DNA of 64,000 nt from assembly GCF_014898055.3 (NCBI RefSeq), contig NW_023605194.1, forward strand, positions 60,489,361-60,553,360, given 5' to 3'. The DNA is from Talpa occidentalis. Its lineage: Eukaryota > Chordata > Mammalia > Eulipotyphla > Talpidae. Position numbers and translations under genes: made by a program. Below the pieces are notes generated by a model that was not told where the DNA came from, searched no databases, and saw only the letters and a list, made by a program, of their open reading frames with translations. Below are positions 35,060 through 47,359 of the stretch, piece after piece. Every line of letters begins with the position of its first letter. The first letter of the stretch is position 1.

Positions 35060-37130
35060 AGGAGAAAATAAGAAGTAAAAGTGCATTCATCATGTAAATG
35101 AGCTTATTAAGAAAGAAACTAAAATCCCAGTTAACTATTCTTCACCTCTTGTTCTCTAGTCACAGCAAAAAATTGCTTTTTCCTCCACTTTCCAGCTAAA
35201 TCTGGTATTCTAAGAATATTATATTATGGTATTCAGAATAAGTATTATTAAGGAGAGCCAACAAATATAAATTCAATGCCAGTAATAAATTGCTTACAAG
35301 GTGCATCTAATGGTAAAGCACAAGTTTTAAAAGTATACACTTTAATACATTATCTCCTCTCTATTCAGGCAAATATTTGTTAATTGACAACATAGAAAAA
35401 GAGAAGAATCAAGAAGGCATGCTTTTCAAACCCTAAAATTATAACTATAGGCAGAAAGGGGTAGCACCATGTTTAAATTTTCATTATTACCAGAATGCAA
35501 TCAATCGCAAGCAGAGCAACTAAAGACCATACACATATGTGAATGATCAGAGAACTTATAAATAGACTTTAACCCACATCACCTTAAAAGCTTGGAAATA
35601 CTTCCTCATTTTTATGAAAGACTTTCTCAACTAAAAATAAAGCCAGACCATTTGAAAATATATATGCGAGTATATTTGTAAAATACATATATAAATTAGG
35701 ATGCCAGCAGAATGGGGAAAGTGGCATCTTTCTTAAAAATAAACAATTGCATTAATGTATTAAAAACATACAGAAAAGCACAGAAAGTCTGAATGGCTTA
35801 CTTAATTTCCCTAAAGTGAACACACATGTGTAAACACCACTCTTCCCAAAGGTCACCACTGCCCTGACTTCAAATACCAGATTAGCTGTGCCTGTTGGGC
35901 AAGGTATAATCATTCAGGGATCTGTCTGCAAGTCCAAGAATCCTTGTATCTGGACCAAACTGAAAAGCTTTAGGGAGAGAGAAGCAAGTCGTCCCTGGCC
36001 ACAAGAGGATATTATTCTGATAGAGTTTGCTATGTCTGAAGAAGTTGCTTTAGTTGGATGATTGTTCGAGGTCAATTAGCAAATTCCTACAGATACTGTA
36101 GGACAGAGAAACTGTTTTACGATATAAATAGAAGGGAAAGGACTGTTTTATTGTGCAGGATGAATGTACGGATGAGACAGAGAAAAAGGTAGAGGGAAGG
36201 GGGAGGGGCGGGCGAATTCAGACCTCCTTTCTATCAGAACAAAATACCTATAAAATAAATAACTAGACTAGTATGTGCTATAAGCTAAGCTACTGAGGCA
36301 TCATTTCATCTGATCTTCCAACTGCTATAAAGCCTGCAGACAGATGCAGATATTAAGTCTCCAGGCAGCTAAGTGTGGTGCGGGAAGTGAGACACTTAGT
36401 AGGTGAGGCCAAGCCCTCCCTCCTTACAGCTTCTATGCAGGGTTGGAGACACCAAAAACAAAAATGGAAATGTTCACAGAAAAGAAAACCCTCTGTAATT
36501 AAATACAGAATATACTGCATTATCCCTGCTAAGGAAGCATTTAAAGGAAAAGAACCAACCAATTCAGGGTTCACAAAGTCTTCTGAATTACCAAAAAGCT
36601 GTCACTTGTAAAGTAGGCCCACTTATCTTTCTGTACCTCAAAGGAGACATTTCAAAAAAACATCCTTACACTTCACAAGATGTAATTTTCTGACATGTGA
36701 ACTTGTTTTATCACTCGCTCTGTGTGCTTTGCCACTGCCAGGGGGAAATCAAAAGAACACCATGTTCCTCAGAAGTCACAGATGCAGAGACACAAAGTAC
36801 TATCAGAAAATTATTGATGAGCTTATGATAATACCACCTTCAACAACATGTCACACCTGTGTGCATACTTAATTTTACCCTAAAGATTTTCAAGAAAGGG
36901 ACAGAAACAGAATACAGTTCAAAAGGGAAACCTTCTATTCTGCTACTTCAGAGGAAATGGAAATGAAATATCCTCAAAAGCTGATCTCTATCAGGCTATA
37001 TGTGATATACCTACCAAAAAACATGTAGCCAAAAGGGCCTTCGTGCATCCTTATCGATCATTTAAAATACACGTATGTGTCAACGACAATAACTATGAAT
37101 GTCTTCACAGTTAATAAAATAAGAAGCCTG
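35060..37130. other. Unassigned non-coding DNA (possible intron)
   Basis: No exon, RNA gene or confident repeat was recognised. Two overlapping ORFs at 36353-36611 on opposite strands have no recognisable features. Confidence 0.4.
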
Positions 37131-37139
37131 CAAGGGTGA

Positions 37140-37222
37140 GAGGTTAGAACCTCCAATTAATCAAATGCAGACATTCAGCCCAGAGAGGGCAGGCAACTTG
37201 TCCGAGGTCACAAACTTATCTA
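37140..37222 (-). mobile_element. MIR core fragment, antisense
   Basis: 'cattcagcccagagagggca' and 'ggcaacttgtccgaggtcac' correspond to the antisense MIR core (…ctcagagaggttaagtgacttgcccaaggtcac…). Confidence 0.6.
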
Positions 37223-37645
37223 AGAACACACTTGGAGGAAGCAGGAGAGGTTTCTAGATGAGGTCTGGGGAAGCCCTGTCACATACAGTTCTGGCTGTTT
37301 CATCTAAGCCATTAAACGAAAGCAACCTAATCTTTTTTTCAACTCAAAATCATTTAAAGATTCTTTCACAATTTTCCAGTTTCAAATTGCTTTTGATATG
37401 TCCTGAGCAACCGACACTGACAGGCCGTCCCCCCCTGGGATGGGAGAAGTCTTGTTAGCGAGTGGCTTGAGGACAGGAAACAAAAATAGGTCCGGATGGA
37501 CTCTTTTTATAGATTAGATATCTGCTAAAATGGCTGAGAGCTTTCTGGTGATGTCTTTATGTGGGATCTGGCACAGGGCATAGTAAAAGCTGCAGGCTTG
37601 GCTTTGCAGCGGACCAGTGCTGGAAAGATGCAATGTAAGAAGTCC

Positions 37646-37918
37646 TTTTTTTAAAAAAAAAAAGATTTATTTATTTATGCATACAAGAACTGGGGCGTAA
37701 GCCAGAGGTGGAGGGTGGGGGTGAGAGGATTCACCAGAGAGAGTGGGGAACAGAACAGGCAAATCTACTGAAATACACTACTGAGGGGAGCAGCGGGCAA
37801 GTCAGGCGAGGTCTGCTGCGTGATGTGGGTAGCTCCCTGGCCAGGGATCAAACTTATGCTACAGTGGCTGCGGATAGCTTGGTAGGTTGCATCTTAACCC
37901 CTTGTGCCATCAAGGGGG
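37646..37918 (-). mobile_element. tRNA-derived SINE, antisense, older subfamily
   Basis: Has 'aaagatttatttatttatgc', 'caagaactggggcgtaagcc', 'attcaccagagagagtgggg', and head 'tgtgccatcaagggggtcc'. Flanks 'gtaagaagtcct' and 'gtgagaagttct' look like an eroded target duplication. Confidence 0.93.
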
Positions 37919-37929
37919 TCCTAAAGTGA

Positions 37930-39655
37930 GAAGTTCTGAGACAGTGAGGGAGCAAGTTAACCATGGTTACCTGGTATAGTAACAGCTAGAAAAAAATACA
38001 TCCAAATTACACTTGCAAGGCTGTGGTTTTACACGTCTAATTAAGGCTGAGTATAGTAAGGGAGGAATCTCTGTAAACATTAACCCAGTGACATTTCGAA
38101 GAGTAATGGTGAGGGGAAAAGGCACCCTTGCCTCTTATTCACAAATTATGGTACGCCAAGACTTCAACGCCTGTATATTTATTATTGGAAAACACACTGG
38201 AATGGGGAAAGGTTCTGAGAGTAAAAAGGAATGGACATAGGAAGCAAGGTGAAGAAAGACGTATTACAAAGTTCACAAAATTCTTCAAGGTCTGGCAGAC
38301 TCCCAGTCTACAAGTTTTTATTTGTAGGGTCCATCCATTCAAGGCTTGTTACTTCCTCTTATATCCAGGAGGGCAGTGGTTTCATCTTGGTGACCAATCT
38401 GTCTTACTGAATCATTCAATGATTGATTTATTGGGAGTGGCTGCCCAGAGACCAGCACCAGGAGACAATGCCAAAATCCACTGTCTTTGTCCACCATGGA
38501 CAAGGAAATTGCAGCAGGCATACTTCATTTTTGGCAGCCCTGTCCCAAACTATAATTATAATTCAGTTGTTCCTTCTCAGGGGAAGATGATGTATAATTG
38601 GACATGAATTATACAGAGAGACCAGTAACAGCACAAGATAGATGTAATTATATTTTTCTATTTTTATTATATTTTTCTATTAAAATTAATCTTGATTAGA
38701 ATAGTAACACCACTGAAAAACTCTCATTCTCACTCACAAACAGCATGTTATGCAAGGTAAATCTTAGTTTAAGGAAAGACAAAATCCAAAGTTTTCCTCA
38801 TCTAATGTCAAACTCTCAATAAAAGCCATTTATTGAATTTTCCTTCTTTCTAGGTTGGAAAAGAAGCTTTACAATCTCTCAGGAAAGAGGAATTGGACCA
38901 CAGCCGCAAAGCCCCACACACCATGTCTATTCTAGCAGCAAATCGCAGACACACGCAAGGCTAGCAACTCTCTTCACAAAGGGGGAAGACTTTTGACTAC
39001 ACTCAAAATCGCAATCTGACCTTCATTCTAACTTTTTCCAGATTGAAAGAATAATGCAAACAGTCTCCTGTCAGTCAGTCCTCAAACCTCGCCTCAGTTT
39101 GCAACCCATCAAGATCATCTTAGTTAAGTCAGAGAGGTTATCAAAGGTTATCAAAGTTGCTTGGCTGATGTGTAAAAGAAAACAAAACATAAAAAATCAT
39201 CCATTAAGTACCCCAGGAGAGTTGAGTAACTTGTTTCTCAAACATTTTTTCCCCCTTTTCCTCTGTAAAGTGAATTTATAAAGGAAAAAGGACAGTTTTA
39301 TAAAATGCAACCTACTAAAATGTGGGAAGCGGAGTGACAGGATTTAATGGGGGGGAGTAAATAAAACTTTAGAGACACCACACATACACAAAACACCTGT
39401 TACCCCAAAAGAGGGTAAAAAGTGAAAGCAAATGTGCTCCAGAAAATGTTGGAGAGAAATTAATGGGTACAAAGCAAAATGAGTGAAAGCCTTGGTATTA
39501 CTCCTGAAGATGTGCATGTAACCTAAAAGGCAAACAAGGGTCCATCTCCTCTTCTACTTAAGAACCAATGAACACAGGTGGGACATATAACCTAGAAAGT
39601 GAAGCAACCTCATGTATTCAGAAAAAAAGTAACAATCTTTGTTCTAATCTGTTGC
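37930..39655. other. Unassigned non-coding DNA
   Basis: The 159-codon ORF at 38128-38607 has no domain, no start context and no known family that I recognise, so I do not call a gene. A direct repeat of GGTTATCAAA lies at 39136-39155. T/A-rich duplication near 38648-38680. Confidence 0.4.
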
Positions 39656-39677
39656 CTCTTTAAATTTTCTAAGTTTT

Positions 39678-39932
39678 GGGCCTCCCCTGGTGGCACAGCA
39701 GTTGAGCGCTGGGCTGCGAAGCTGCCCGCAGCCTCTGCAGTGCCGCCAGCAAGGGTCCCACATGGAGCAACAGACCTCTCCTGCCGCGCTTGCTGCTCTC
39801 CTCAGCAGTGTATTTCGTCAGTCTGCCTGTTCTGTTCCCCGCTCTGGCTCTGGTGAATTCTCTCACCCTCCCACACTTCTGACTGTACCCAGTGCTTGTA
39901 TTAAATAAATAAATAAAAATCTTAAAAATATA
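39678..39932 (+). mobile_element. tRNA-derived SINE, younger subfamily
   Basis: Head 'gggcctcccctggtggcaca' with 'gttgagcgctgggctgcgaa', body 'cagcagtgtatttcgtcagt' and 3' part 'acttctgactgtacccagtg'. Box B is deleted (gcagtgccgccagcaaggg). Duplication of 17 bases at 39661-39677 and 39933-39949 (TAAATTTTCTAAGTTTT versus TAAATTTTCTGAGTTTT). Confidence 0.95.
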
Positions 39933-40233
39933 TAAATTTTCTGAGTTTTATAGCTACATATATAAATGAGCAAAGTAAGCTATATACATGGAAGCAAAAA
40001 GAGTTTAATTCTCAGAACCTTTAAGTCCACAGTAAGCAGAAAACTGGGCAAAATATTTCTACTTTATGCAAAGAGTGAGGAGGTTAATCGTATTGTTCAT
40101 TTTTCTAAATGTTATCAGAAAACACATCAACAGAAAATACATAGAGGAGTTTCTTGATAAAAGTAAATCTGATCCATGAAAATGCACTTTACACTGAGGA
40201 TTTACACCCACAGTAGAAATCTCAAAGATTCTT

Positions 40234-41646
40234 TTTTTTTTTTGCTTTGTCTTTTTTTTTAATTTTAACATTTATCATTTTGTACATTTTTTAGATAATA
40301 TTTGCTTCCCCCTACCCCCTCAGATTGAGTCCCCATAGAATCTCCTTCCCCAATGCACCCGTGCACCATCATCACAGTCCCCTGTGCTCCTCCTCCCTCC
40401 CTCTTCCCCCTCTCCCTCCTCCTCCCCTGCAGTATGTCTCTGGTTTATAATTGCCTGTTTTTGCTTTGTTGTGTTTTGTACTGTTATTATTTTTTTACAC
40501 TGATGTCTTATTTGGTTCCCCTGGAATCATAAGTGAAACCATGGATATTTTTCTTTTTCCTTCTGGCTTATTTCACTGAGCACAATTCCTTCTAGCACCA
40601 TCCATGTTGCTGTGAATGATATGAGTTTATCTTTTTTGATTGCTGAATAATATTCCATTGTGTATATATACCACATCTTCTTGATCCGGTCATCTATTTT
40701 TGGGCATTTGGGTCGTTTCCAGGTTTTGCCTATTGTAAAGAGTGCTGCAATAAACATAGGTGTACAGGTGTTCTTTTGAATCACTGTTTTTGTGTCCTTT
40801 GGGTAGATCCCTAGGAATGGAATTGCCGGATTGTATGGTAGCTCCATTTTTAGTAGTCTGAGGAGCCTCCAGACAGTTTTCCACAATGGTTGGACCAGTT
40901 TGCACTCCCACCAGCAATGTAGGAGGGTTCCTTTTTCGCCATATTCTCGCCAACATTTGTTCTTGCTTGTTTTTTTTTTTGTTTTTTTTTTTGATATGTG
41001 CCATTCTTACTGGTGTAAGGTGGTATCTCAGTGTGGTTTTGATTTGCATTTCCCTGATTATAAGGGATGTTGAACATTTTTTCATATGCCTGTTGGCCTA
41101 GGCCATTTGCATTTCCTCTTTGGAGAAATGTCTTTTGAGTTCTTCTGCCCATTTCTTGACTGGATTGTTTATTTTGTTTTTTGTTGAGCCATGTGAATTC
41201 TTTGTATATCATTGTGATGAGTCCCTTATCAGTTGGATGGAGTGCAAAGATTTTTTCCCAATCAGTGGGGTGTCTCTCTGTTTTGGTTAATATCTCTTCT
41301 GTTGTGCAGAAGCTTTTCAGTTTGATGTAATCCCAGGTGTTTATCTTTGCCTTCACTATCACTGCTTTGGTGATGAGTCTTTAAAGATGTTTTTGAGATG
41401 TATGTCTTGTAGTGTTTTACCCTATGTTTTCTTCTATATATTTTATGGTTTCAGGTCTTATTCCAGTTCTTTTATGCATTTTGAGTTGATTTGTGTGCAT
41501 GGTGAGAGGTAGTGGTCTAGTTTCATTTTTTTGCATGTGGAGGTCCAGTTTTCCCAACACCATTTATTGAACAAACTGTCCATGTTCCATTGCATATTCT
41601 TTGCTCCTTTGTCAAAGATTAGTTATTCATATAAGTGCGGCTTTAT
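40234..41646 (-). mobile_element. L1 LINE, 5'-truncated, ORF2 C-terminus and 3' UTR
   Basis: On the minus strand this reads as the L1 ORF2 protein C-terminal region: an early part with WDYIKLKSFCT and DWEKIFA (about 41330-41220), then ALFTIGKTW and KKMWYIYTMEYYSAIK (about 40740-40620), and a 3' UTR of purine-rich sequence ending in a T/A tail at 40234-40262. The frame breaks between these blocks, and only the last part of the endonuclease/RT protein remains. Flanking 19-mers at 40215-40233 and 41647-41665 match at 16 of 19 positions, giving a target duplication. It is non-functional. Confidence 0.92.
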
Positions 41647-41859
41647 AGAAATCACAACAATTCTTACAAGTAATGAGTCTCCTACTAGGTTTGAAAATGG
41701 GGATTTATTTATATAGTTTACAAAATGTAATTCAAACTCATTTTTCAGGGTGTTCAGAAAATCGTTTAAATTTTCATGCACATATAAAACTGCCCTGTTG
41801 AAACTACATCCTTGGACTTGGATTGGAGAAGTTTCACAGTACACCTAGATCTGACAGTA

Positions 41860-42408
41860 AACCCCAAGTCATCTCCTCCTCTCCCCTTTCAGGACCCATC
41901 GACCCCACTCACCACTCCCTATGTGTCAACATAATTCACTAAAAATCCCTTCTCTGACTGCACTATTGAACATAGTGACCTGAGATAAGCAGCCTGGGGA
42001 TCTTAGTAACAACCTTTTGCTCAGTTCCTGGTATGCAACTTTGTCCCTGGTATGAATCTTGCTTCATGTTAGACCATGTACCGCCATGAGGCAGAATGGA
42101 CCTGAGGGGTCAAATGACTATTGACCCTTTGCTCACTCTTTGGTATGCAACTATACAACTCACCTCTTGGTATGTAGCCATGTCCTATCTGACCATGTAC
42201 AACTGCCAATGCAAATCTACCTGGAAAGTGGTAGAAACTAAAAGTATATATAAGCCCCTGACTTCCTACAAACCGGGCTTAGCCTTTGGATGCAAATATG
42301 CTGAGTCAGCACTGTTGCAATTAAACCTGCTTCTTGTTAGCTCTGGTGTCCACGTTTCCTTAGAGCCATATTTCACTACGTTTCTTTGCTCCATAGTTCC
42401 TTAGAACA
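41860..42408 (+). mobile_element. Probable solo LTR, ERV class I-like
   Basis: The stretch has an LTR-like promoter 'aagtatatataagcccctga' (TATA box near 42245-42252) and, about 70 bases downstream, 'gttgcaattaaacctgcttc' with an ATTAAA poly(A) signal followed by 'gttagctctggtgtcc'. These are typical of gammaretrovirus-like LTR U3-R-U5 order. Internal direct repeats of 'ctggtatgcaact' and 'ttggtatg' type occur in U3. No retroviral genes flank it, so it would be a solo LTR. The exact ends and duplications are not resolved. Confidence 0.55.
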
Positions 42409-42409
42409 T

Positions 42410-43990
42410 TGAACATGCTAATGACACTGCAACTCTCCCAGAAAGGGCTGCAGCAATAAACCATTCTCTTGCTTCTCAGTACTCCAAGGACTACACCTTA
42501 GAAATTAATAGCCTAGTGATAATGATTCACTTACCTTTGTCTTTTGAGTTTCCCCCACTGGGTGTATGCCTCAGCCAAAAGATAAGTGTCCATCAGGTCA
42601 AACAGATGCAGAAGACAAAGGGGGCCTTCCCTCCCAAGTGTAATCTGAGGTCCTAAAGGACTGCCTGAGAATCATTCATCCACTTATTCACTGTTCAGAT
42701 GACATAAATTTGCATCATTAAAGTAATAACAACCACAGGCTGCAAAGTGTTGCCTTACTTAGGGTTAAAAACAAAATCTTTAAATGGCTCCATTTCCAAA
42801 CAATATAATGAAGACTTCACTGTCCAGGTAAAAGAAAAATGACTTTGTGGGCTGAATGTATTTTTTTTGTTTTGTTTTGTTTTCTCCTTTAGCAAGTGAT
42901 AGTCTTGAAATGTATATTTCTTAGTTTTCTCCTGTTTGCAAAAGTCACAGATGTTCTTCAATGATATTACAAAATAAATGTACACACCAGACAAGAAAAA
43001 TTACCAAATAATCTTAGCTCCCAGTCAGAAGCACTCAACACTTTGAAAAAATTTCTTTCCAGTCCTTTATTCAGGTATCACAGTGACAGGAAATCTTTGT
43101 TTGAGCCACTGCTACACTATATATTCTTTTACATTCTGTGAATTTTTGTATATTTTTGCATACTATATTTTATATACTTTCTACATACAATTTTGATATA
43201 TCTTCTTTCTATACAGTGTTGAGTCATTCATTTTATAAATTTACAACTATATATTGTTTCATAATCATTTTCAAGTCACAACATATGCACATCTTTCTAG
43301 ACTATTAAATTTTTAAATATTCTTCTATATCCTTACCTGCCTGCCACTCCTCTCTTTCAAGAGAAGATCATTTCATTACTTTGTAGAGAATTAAGGTATT
43401 CCCCCCACTTGTAATAACACTTATTTTCTCATAAGTTACCCAGGTTTGTTAGAAGATTTGGAAAACAGTTGGGTTTTACCAAATTTGAGGACATGATACA
43501 TACTATTTTATAACTTGTTTTCACTCACAATCCATCATAAACATTCCCTATCTCCTTAAATATAATTCTAGGGGTTATCTCCAAATATATTTTAACAAGA
43601 ATGCCCTGAACCCAATTTTCCATGCTCTTCACGAGTCAAGGCCATCATTAAGAAAGTGGATACTTATAACATGCTGTAGCTATGGGTGAAAGTGGTCTGT
43701 ACACAAGTCAAGGTGAATGACCCCAGGAAACACCCTGCATCTGTTCTGTTTTATTGGTTTTATCTTTTTTAAGAGTTCTCCAGTATCAACCTTCAAGTCA
43801 GTGACGTCTCCCTCATGAAAGTAAAAGTAGATGTAAAATAATTCTCAATCAGTCCTCAAGTGTCTGCAAGGGGCATTATTACTTCAAACAGAATCCTCCC
43901 AAGTAACATTCCCACTCTCCAAAGAATTATGACTATAATCATAATAATGAGGGGGGAAAGGAAGAAAAAGAGAAAAGAATGATTTTCCTA
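42410..43990. other. Unassigned AT-rich non-coding DNA
   Basis: The part at 43100-43580 ('ttttcactcacaatccatca', 'tttctagactattaaatttt') resembles an ancient LINE but is too diverged to name. A TGTTT repeat lies near 42867-42883. Confidence 0.4.
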
Positions 43991-43993
43991 TTA

Positions 43994-44212
43994 CTATGAT
44001 ACAGGTGATTTCAAAACAGCCTCTACTAATTTCTGAATCATTAATGAAAGATCTGTATCAAGAATTTCAATAAACTTCTTTCCCATAGTTGGTAAGAAAT
44101 GCCTATCCCTCAACACCTCCAAATTTGTATAAGGGTATTTGTCTAAAGGTATTTGGGTTTCTCCAACACCTGCAAATACTCTCCCATCATTGAAAAGAGG
44201 ACATTTCTGCAT
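43994..44212 (-). other. Unrecognised 72-codon ORF, doubtful
   Basis: The ORF has a more protein-like composition than its neighbours, with stretches such as DKYPYTNLEVLRDR and KKFIEILDTDLSLM. I do not recognise a family. No upstream promoter or good splice acceptor is visible. It could be a decayed retrocopy fragment or chance. Confidence 0.15.
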
Positions 44213-44471
44213 TGGTCATAGTTTCCTCAAGCTCTGTGGGTTACCTAATTAACAACAATCCAAATTCATGACCCAAGCAACAGTGAAATTAAAGATGCTT
44301 TTTTAAAAAGATATAATCAACTGATGACCTTTCCTGAATAATGAATCACCTTCTTCATTAAATCTTTTCCAAAAACACACTTCATATTCTACAGGCATAG
44401 TATTAAATGAGTGAGCTCAATACCATCAGGCCAAGAGAAGTGTGTTTTTAATCCAAATTAACCCTAACCCT

Positions 44472-44758
44472 GGCCTCCCCTAGTGGTGCAGGTGGTTGAG
44501 CGCTGGGCTGCGAAGCTGTCCACAGCCTCTGCAGCTGCGGTTTGATCCCGGCCAGCCGGCAAGGGTCCCACACGGCGAAGCAGACCTCTCCTGTCTCACC
44601 CACTGCTCCCCTCAGCAGTGTATTTCGTCAGTCTGCCTGTTCTGTTCCCCACTCTGTCTCTGGTGAATCCTCTCACCCTCCCGTGCATCTGGCCTGTACC
44701 CTGGTTCTTGTACAAATAAACAAATAAATCTTTAAAAAAAACACACACACACACACAC
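44472..44758 (+). mobile_element. tRNA-derived SINE with (AC)n tail
   Basis: Head 'ggcctcccctagtggtgcag', 'gagcgctgggctgcgaagct', box B 'gcggtttgatcccgg', body 'cagtgtatttcgtcagtctg', tail AAATAAACAAATAAATCTTT then an A run converted into (AC)n at 44740-44759. Duplication AAATTAACCCTAACCCT (44455-44471) versus a near copy at 44759-44776. The tail is a young microsatellite grown from the A tail. Confidence 0.95.
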
Positions 44759-44779
44759 AAATTAAACTCTAACCCTGTT

Positions 44780-45150
44780 CCTAGACCATGAACGCTGCAG
44801 TGTCCTGGTTACTCAAGTGGATATAGATAAGTAATTTCTCCAAATTATCTTCTATTAAAGATACAGAAAGGGCAAGGAAATAACTGGAACTGTAAACGAC
44901 AGACAAAATCCATACCCAATTCATCCACGAAACTCAAAACTATCTGCCACACAACAGGAATAGTCACAAACTTGTCCTGAAGTTCAATGGTTTCAACTCA
45001 ATTACATCAACCTTCCAAATGTCTCCCTTTGAAAGGTCAAAATCACTCATTAGAAAATAAACACAACTCACAGCTCAGTCAAATTATTTGCCTGAAGCAA
45101 ACTAGTCATGTGAAGAAATAGGCCCCTTCTTGATAAGAATTAAGTTCCCA
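44780..45150. other. Unassigned non-coding DNA
   Basis: No gene or repeat was recognised. Confidence 0.4.
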
Positions 45151-45310
45151 GTTGCCAATTTATTTTTTGACTTTGAGAAAGTCTTTTCTACTATCTCTGT
45201 GCCTCTTGGGAGAGAGAGAGAGAGAAAGAGAGCGAGAGAGTGTGGTGTGTGTGTGTAATCTATAAAACAGGAAGCTAGGTTAGATGCTGTCTCTCATCTA
45301 TGATTCTGTA
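45150..45310 (+). mobile_element. MIR fragment with (GA)n and (TG)n microsatellites
   Basis: 'gactttgagaaagtcttttc' and 'ctctgtgcctcttggg' match a MIR core, which resumes as 'taatctataaaacaggaag'. Between them an interrupted (GA)n array at about 45211-45240 and a (TG)n array at about 45244-45256 have expanded. Confidence 0.6.
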
Positions 45311-45644
45311 TTGAGATGATATTTGCATCTACAATTATTCCAATTATTCTAACTATTCCAAATTATGAACAAGAGTCAAGGTTGATTACTGTTGATTAAA
45401 AAATTGCCATGGGAAGCAATGTCATAGAATAGTAAGGGACAAATTTGAAAAAATGAAATGCAAATATGACACCTCGTAGAAGACATTAGAAATATGTGGG
45501 GACAGTTTTGGAGGGCACAGTCATTGCAGCCCCTATTGGTATTTAAAGAGTGGGTTTATAGTAAAATAAATACCTTGATATATGTAGGACAGGCCCACAC
45601 CTGAGGGCCTGCCTTAAATAACAACAATGAGCAACACTGAAGAA

Positions 45645-45785
45645 TCTAGATTTCAGACCACAGCGTTTCTCTTCAGCTGCGTGACTTTCAATGACCTATC
45701 CTTAAGTCATTTAATTCTGAGCTTCAAGCTCCTCAAAGGTAAAGTGGAAATATATTAGCAATGTCAAAGGGTTCTTTTGGAGACT
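45645..45785 (+). mobile_element. MIR SINE fragment
   Basis: 'cttcagctgcgtgactttca', 'taagtcatttaattctgagc' and 'aaaggtaaagtggaaatata' follow the MIR core. It is directly followed by another MIR. Confidence 0.6.
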
Positions 45786-45794
45786 AATGTATAG

Positions 45795-45985
45795 TATCAT
45801 GGAATGGACTTTGAGCAAACTGCCCACATTCAAATCCAACTCTATGCTCACAGCCTATGGGCCCTTATATGATCAGCTTAACCTTTAGTTTTCTTATTCA
45901 TAAAACTAAGGCAGAACAGTCATAAGGTTTTAATGAGCAGTGGCTGGATGAAGGTTAGCTACTGTTATTATAGTGCAAGGCTTAT
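45795..45985 (+). mobile_element. MIR SINE
   Basis: 'cattcaaatccaactctatg', 'agcttaacctttagttttct' and 'tattcataaaactaaggcag' follow the MIR head and core in order. It is in tandem with the MIR just upstream, both in the same orientation. Confidence 0.7.
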
Positions 45986-46198
45986 TATAATCGGTGTCCC
46001 ATAAGCACTTCCACTTCATGACTCTCAAGGCCACATTAAAGAGCCTAGAGATGCACTTTCAAAAGCTCAGTCGCTACTGAGCAAAATCAAGAAGAACAAT
46101 TTATAAAAGTAGAGCCTATTCGCTAGTGATATAAATGACATTTTAGCAAATTATCTTTCAAAACAAAAGTGTAGACTAATGTTTTTGTTTGTTTGGAG

Positions 46199-46465
46199 TT
46201 TTTTTAAGATTTATTTATGCATACAAGAGTTGGGGTACAGATCAGAGATGCGGGGGGTGAGAGGATTCACCATAGACAGAGTGGGGAGCAGAACAGGCAA
46301 ATTGAGTAAAATACACTGCTGAGGGGAGGAGCTGCAGGTGAAACAGGAGAGGTCTGCTGAGCCATGTGGGTTGCTCCCTGGCTGGCCAGGGATTGAACTC
46401 GTGCTGCAGAGGCTTCGGATTGCTTCGTAGTGCAGTGCTTAACCCCTTGTGACAGTAGGGAGGCC
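46199..46465 (-). mobile_element. tRNA-derived SINE, antisense, older subfamily
   Basis: 'aagatttatttatgcataca', 'agagttggggtacagatcag', 'gaggattcaccatagacaga' and head 'acagtagggaggccc'. An adjacent poly-T of about 22 bases at 46476-46498 may mark another retroposon end. Duplications are unclear. Confidence 0.92.
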
Positions 46466-46499
46466 CGGGTGGGGTTTTTTTTTTTTCTTTTTTTTTTTA

Positions 46500-47355
46500 A
46501 GATATATTAATAGCATTGATTAGTAAGGCATAGAATACACAGAGGTTTCCAGTTGCATTCCACAACTTAATTAATAGTCAAGAGGATTAAATGGCAAAGC
46601 CCAGTTTCCAAACTCCAACTTAAATGCTGAAACATCTCAAAGAAGTAAATGAGTGAATGAATAAAAAGATATGATGAAAAATTATTAACAGCATTGCAGA
46701 AATGCACTGACATTAATTTGAAGCATTCCATTCCCATTACCAAATAGGTTAATACGGATGGAGTTGGTAGGAAAACGTTTCATGAACTGGTGTCAGAGAA
46801 ATGCACATTACAAATTGAGCAGCACACAGTACTTTGACTACAAAAAAAGCAGAGCTTCTTCAGATGTGAAAGACTTTTCACCAACACTCAACATGCTCCC
46901 TATATTCAAATAACATGAAGTTGTTCGTCCAGGGCAAGGGATATCTGATACAGTGAGGTTGCCATTCAAGGTTTTAATGGCGGTCAGAATCAAGATTGTG
47001 TCCTATCGTGCAAAGGAGGGGTTTAATTAATGATTAAATTTTACCTGCCTGAAACAACACTTGGTTGAACGACCTTACTCTTAAGAGAAAATGCTTTCAT
47101 GGATGTAATGTAAACAGCTCCTTTTCACAACTGCTGGCAAAAAGAAAACTATGTTAATCAAGCTAAATTTTAAAGGAGGACTGGTTATTACACAACAGAT
47201 ATTCAAATTCTGGCTTTACAGTGCTCAGGAATAAGACTTCCAGGATTTTAAGTGTACACAGACTTCAACAGAGAAGTGTATCCTACAGATAGACAAGTGT
47301 GAAATAATGAAGGAGATAGTTCTCAATATTTTCTATAAATGTATTAAGGTCTTAA
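46500..47355. other. Unassigned non-coding DNA
   Basis: No gene or confident repeat was recognised. Confidence 0.4.
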
Positions 47356-47359
47356 TAGG

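Noticed and set aside
38128..38607. 159-codon plus-strand ORF
   Set aside because: No recognised domain, no promoter or splice context, and other frames overlap it. Length alone is not enough in 64 kb.
40850..41362. 170-codon minus-strand ORF
   Set aside because: It is a real coding remnant, but of L1 ORF2, so it is covered by the L1 feature and not a host gene.
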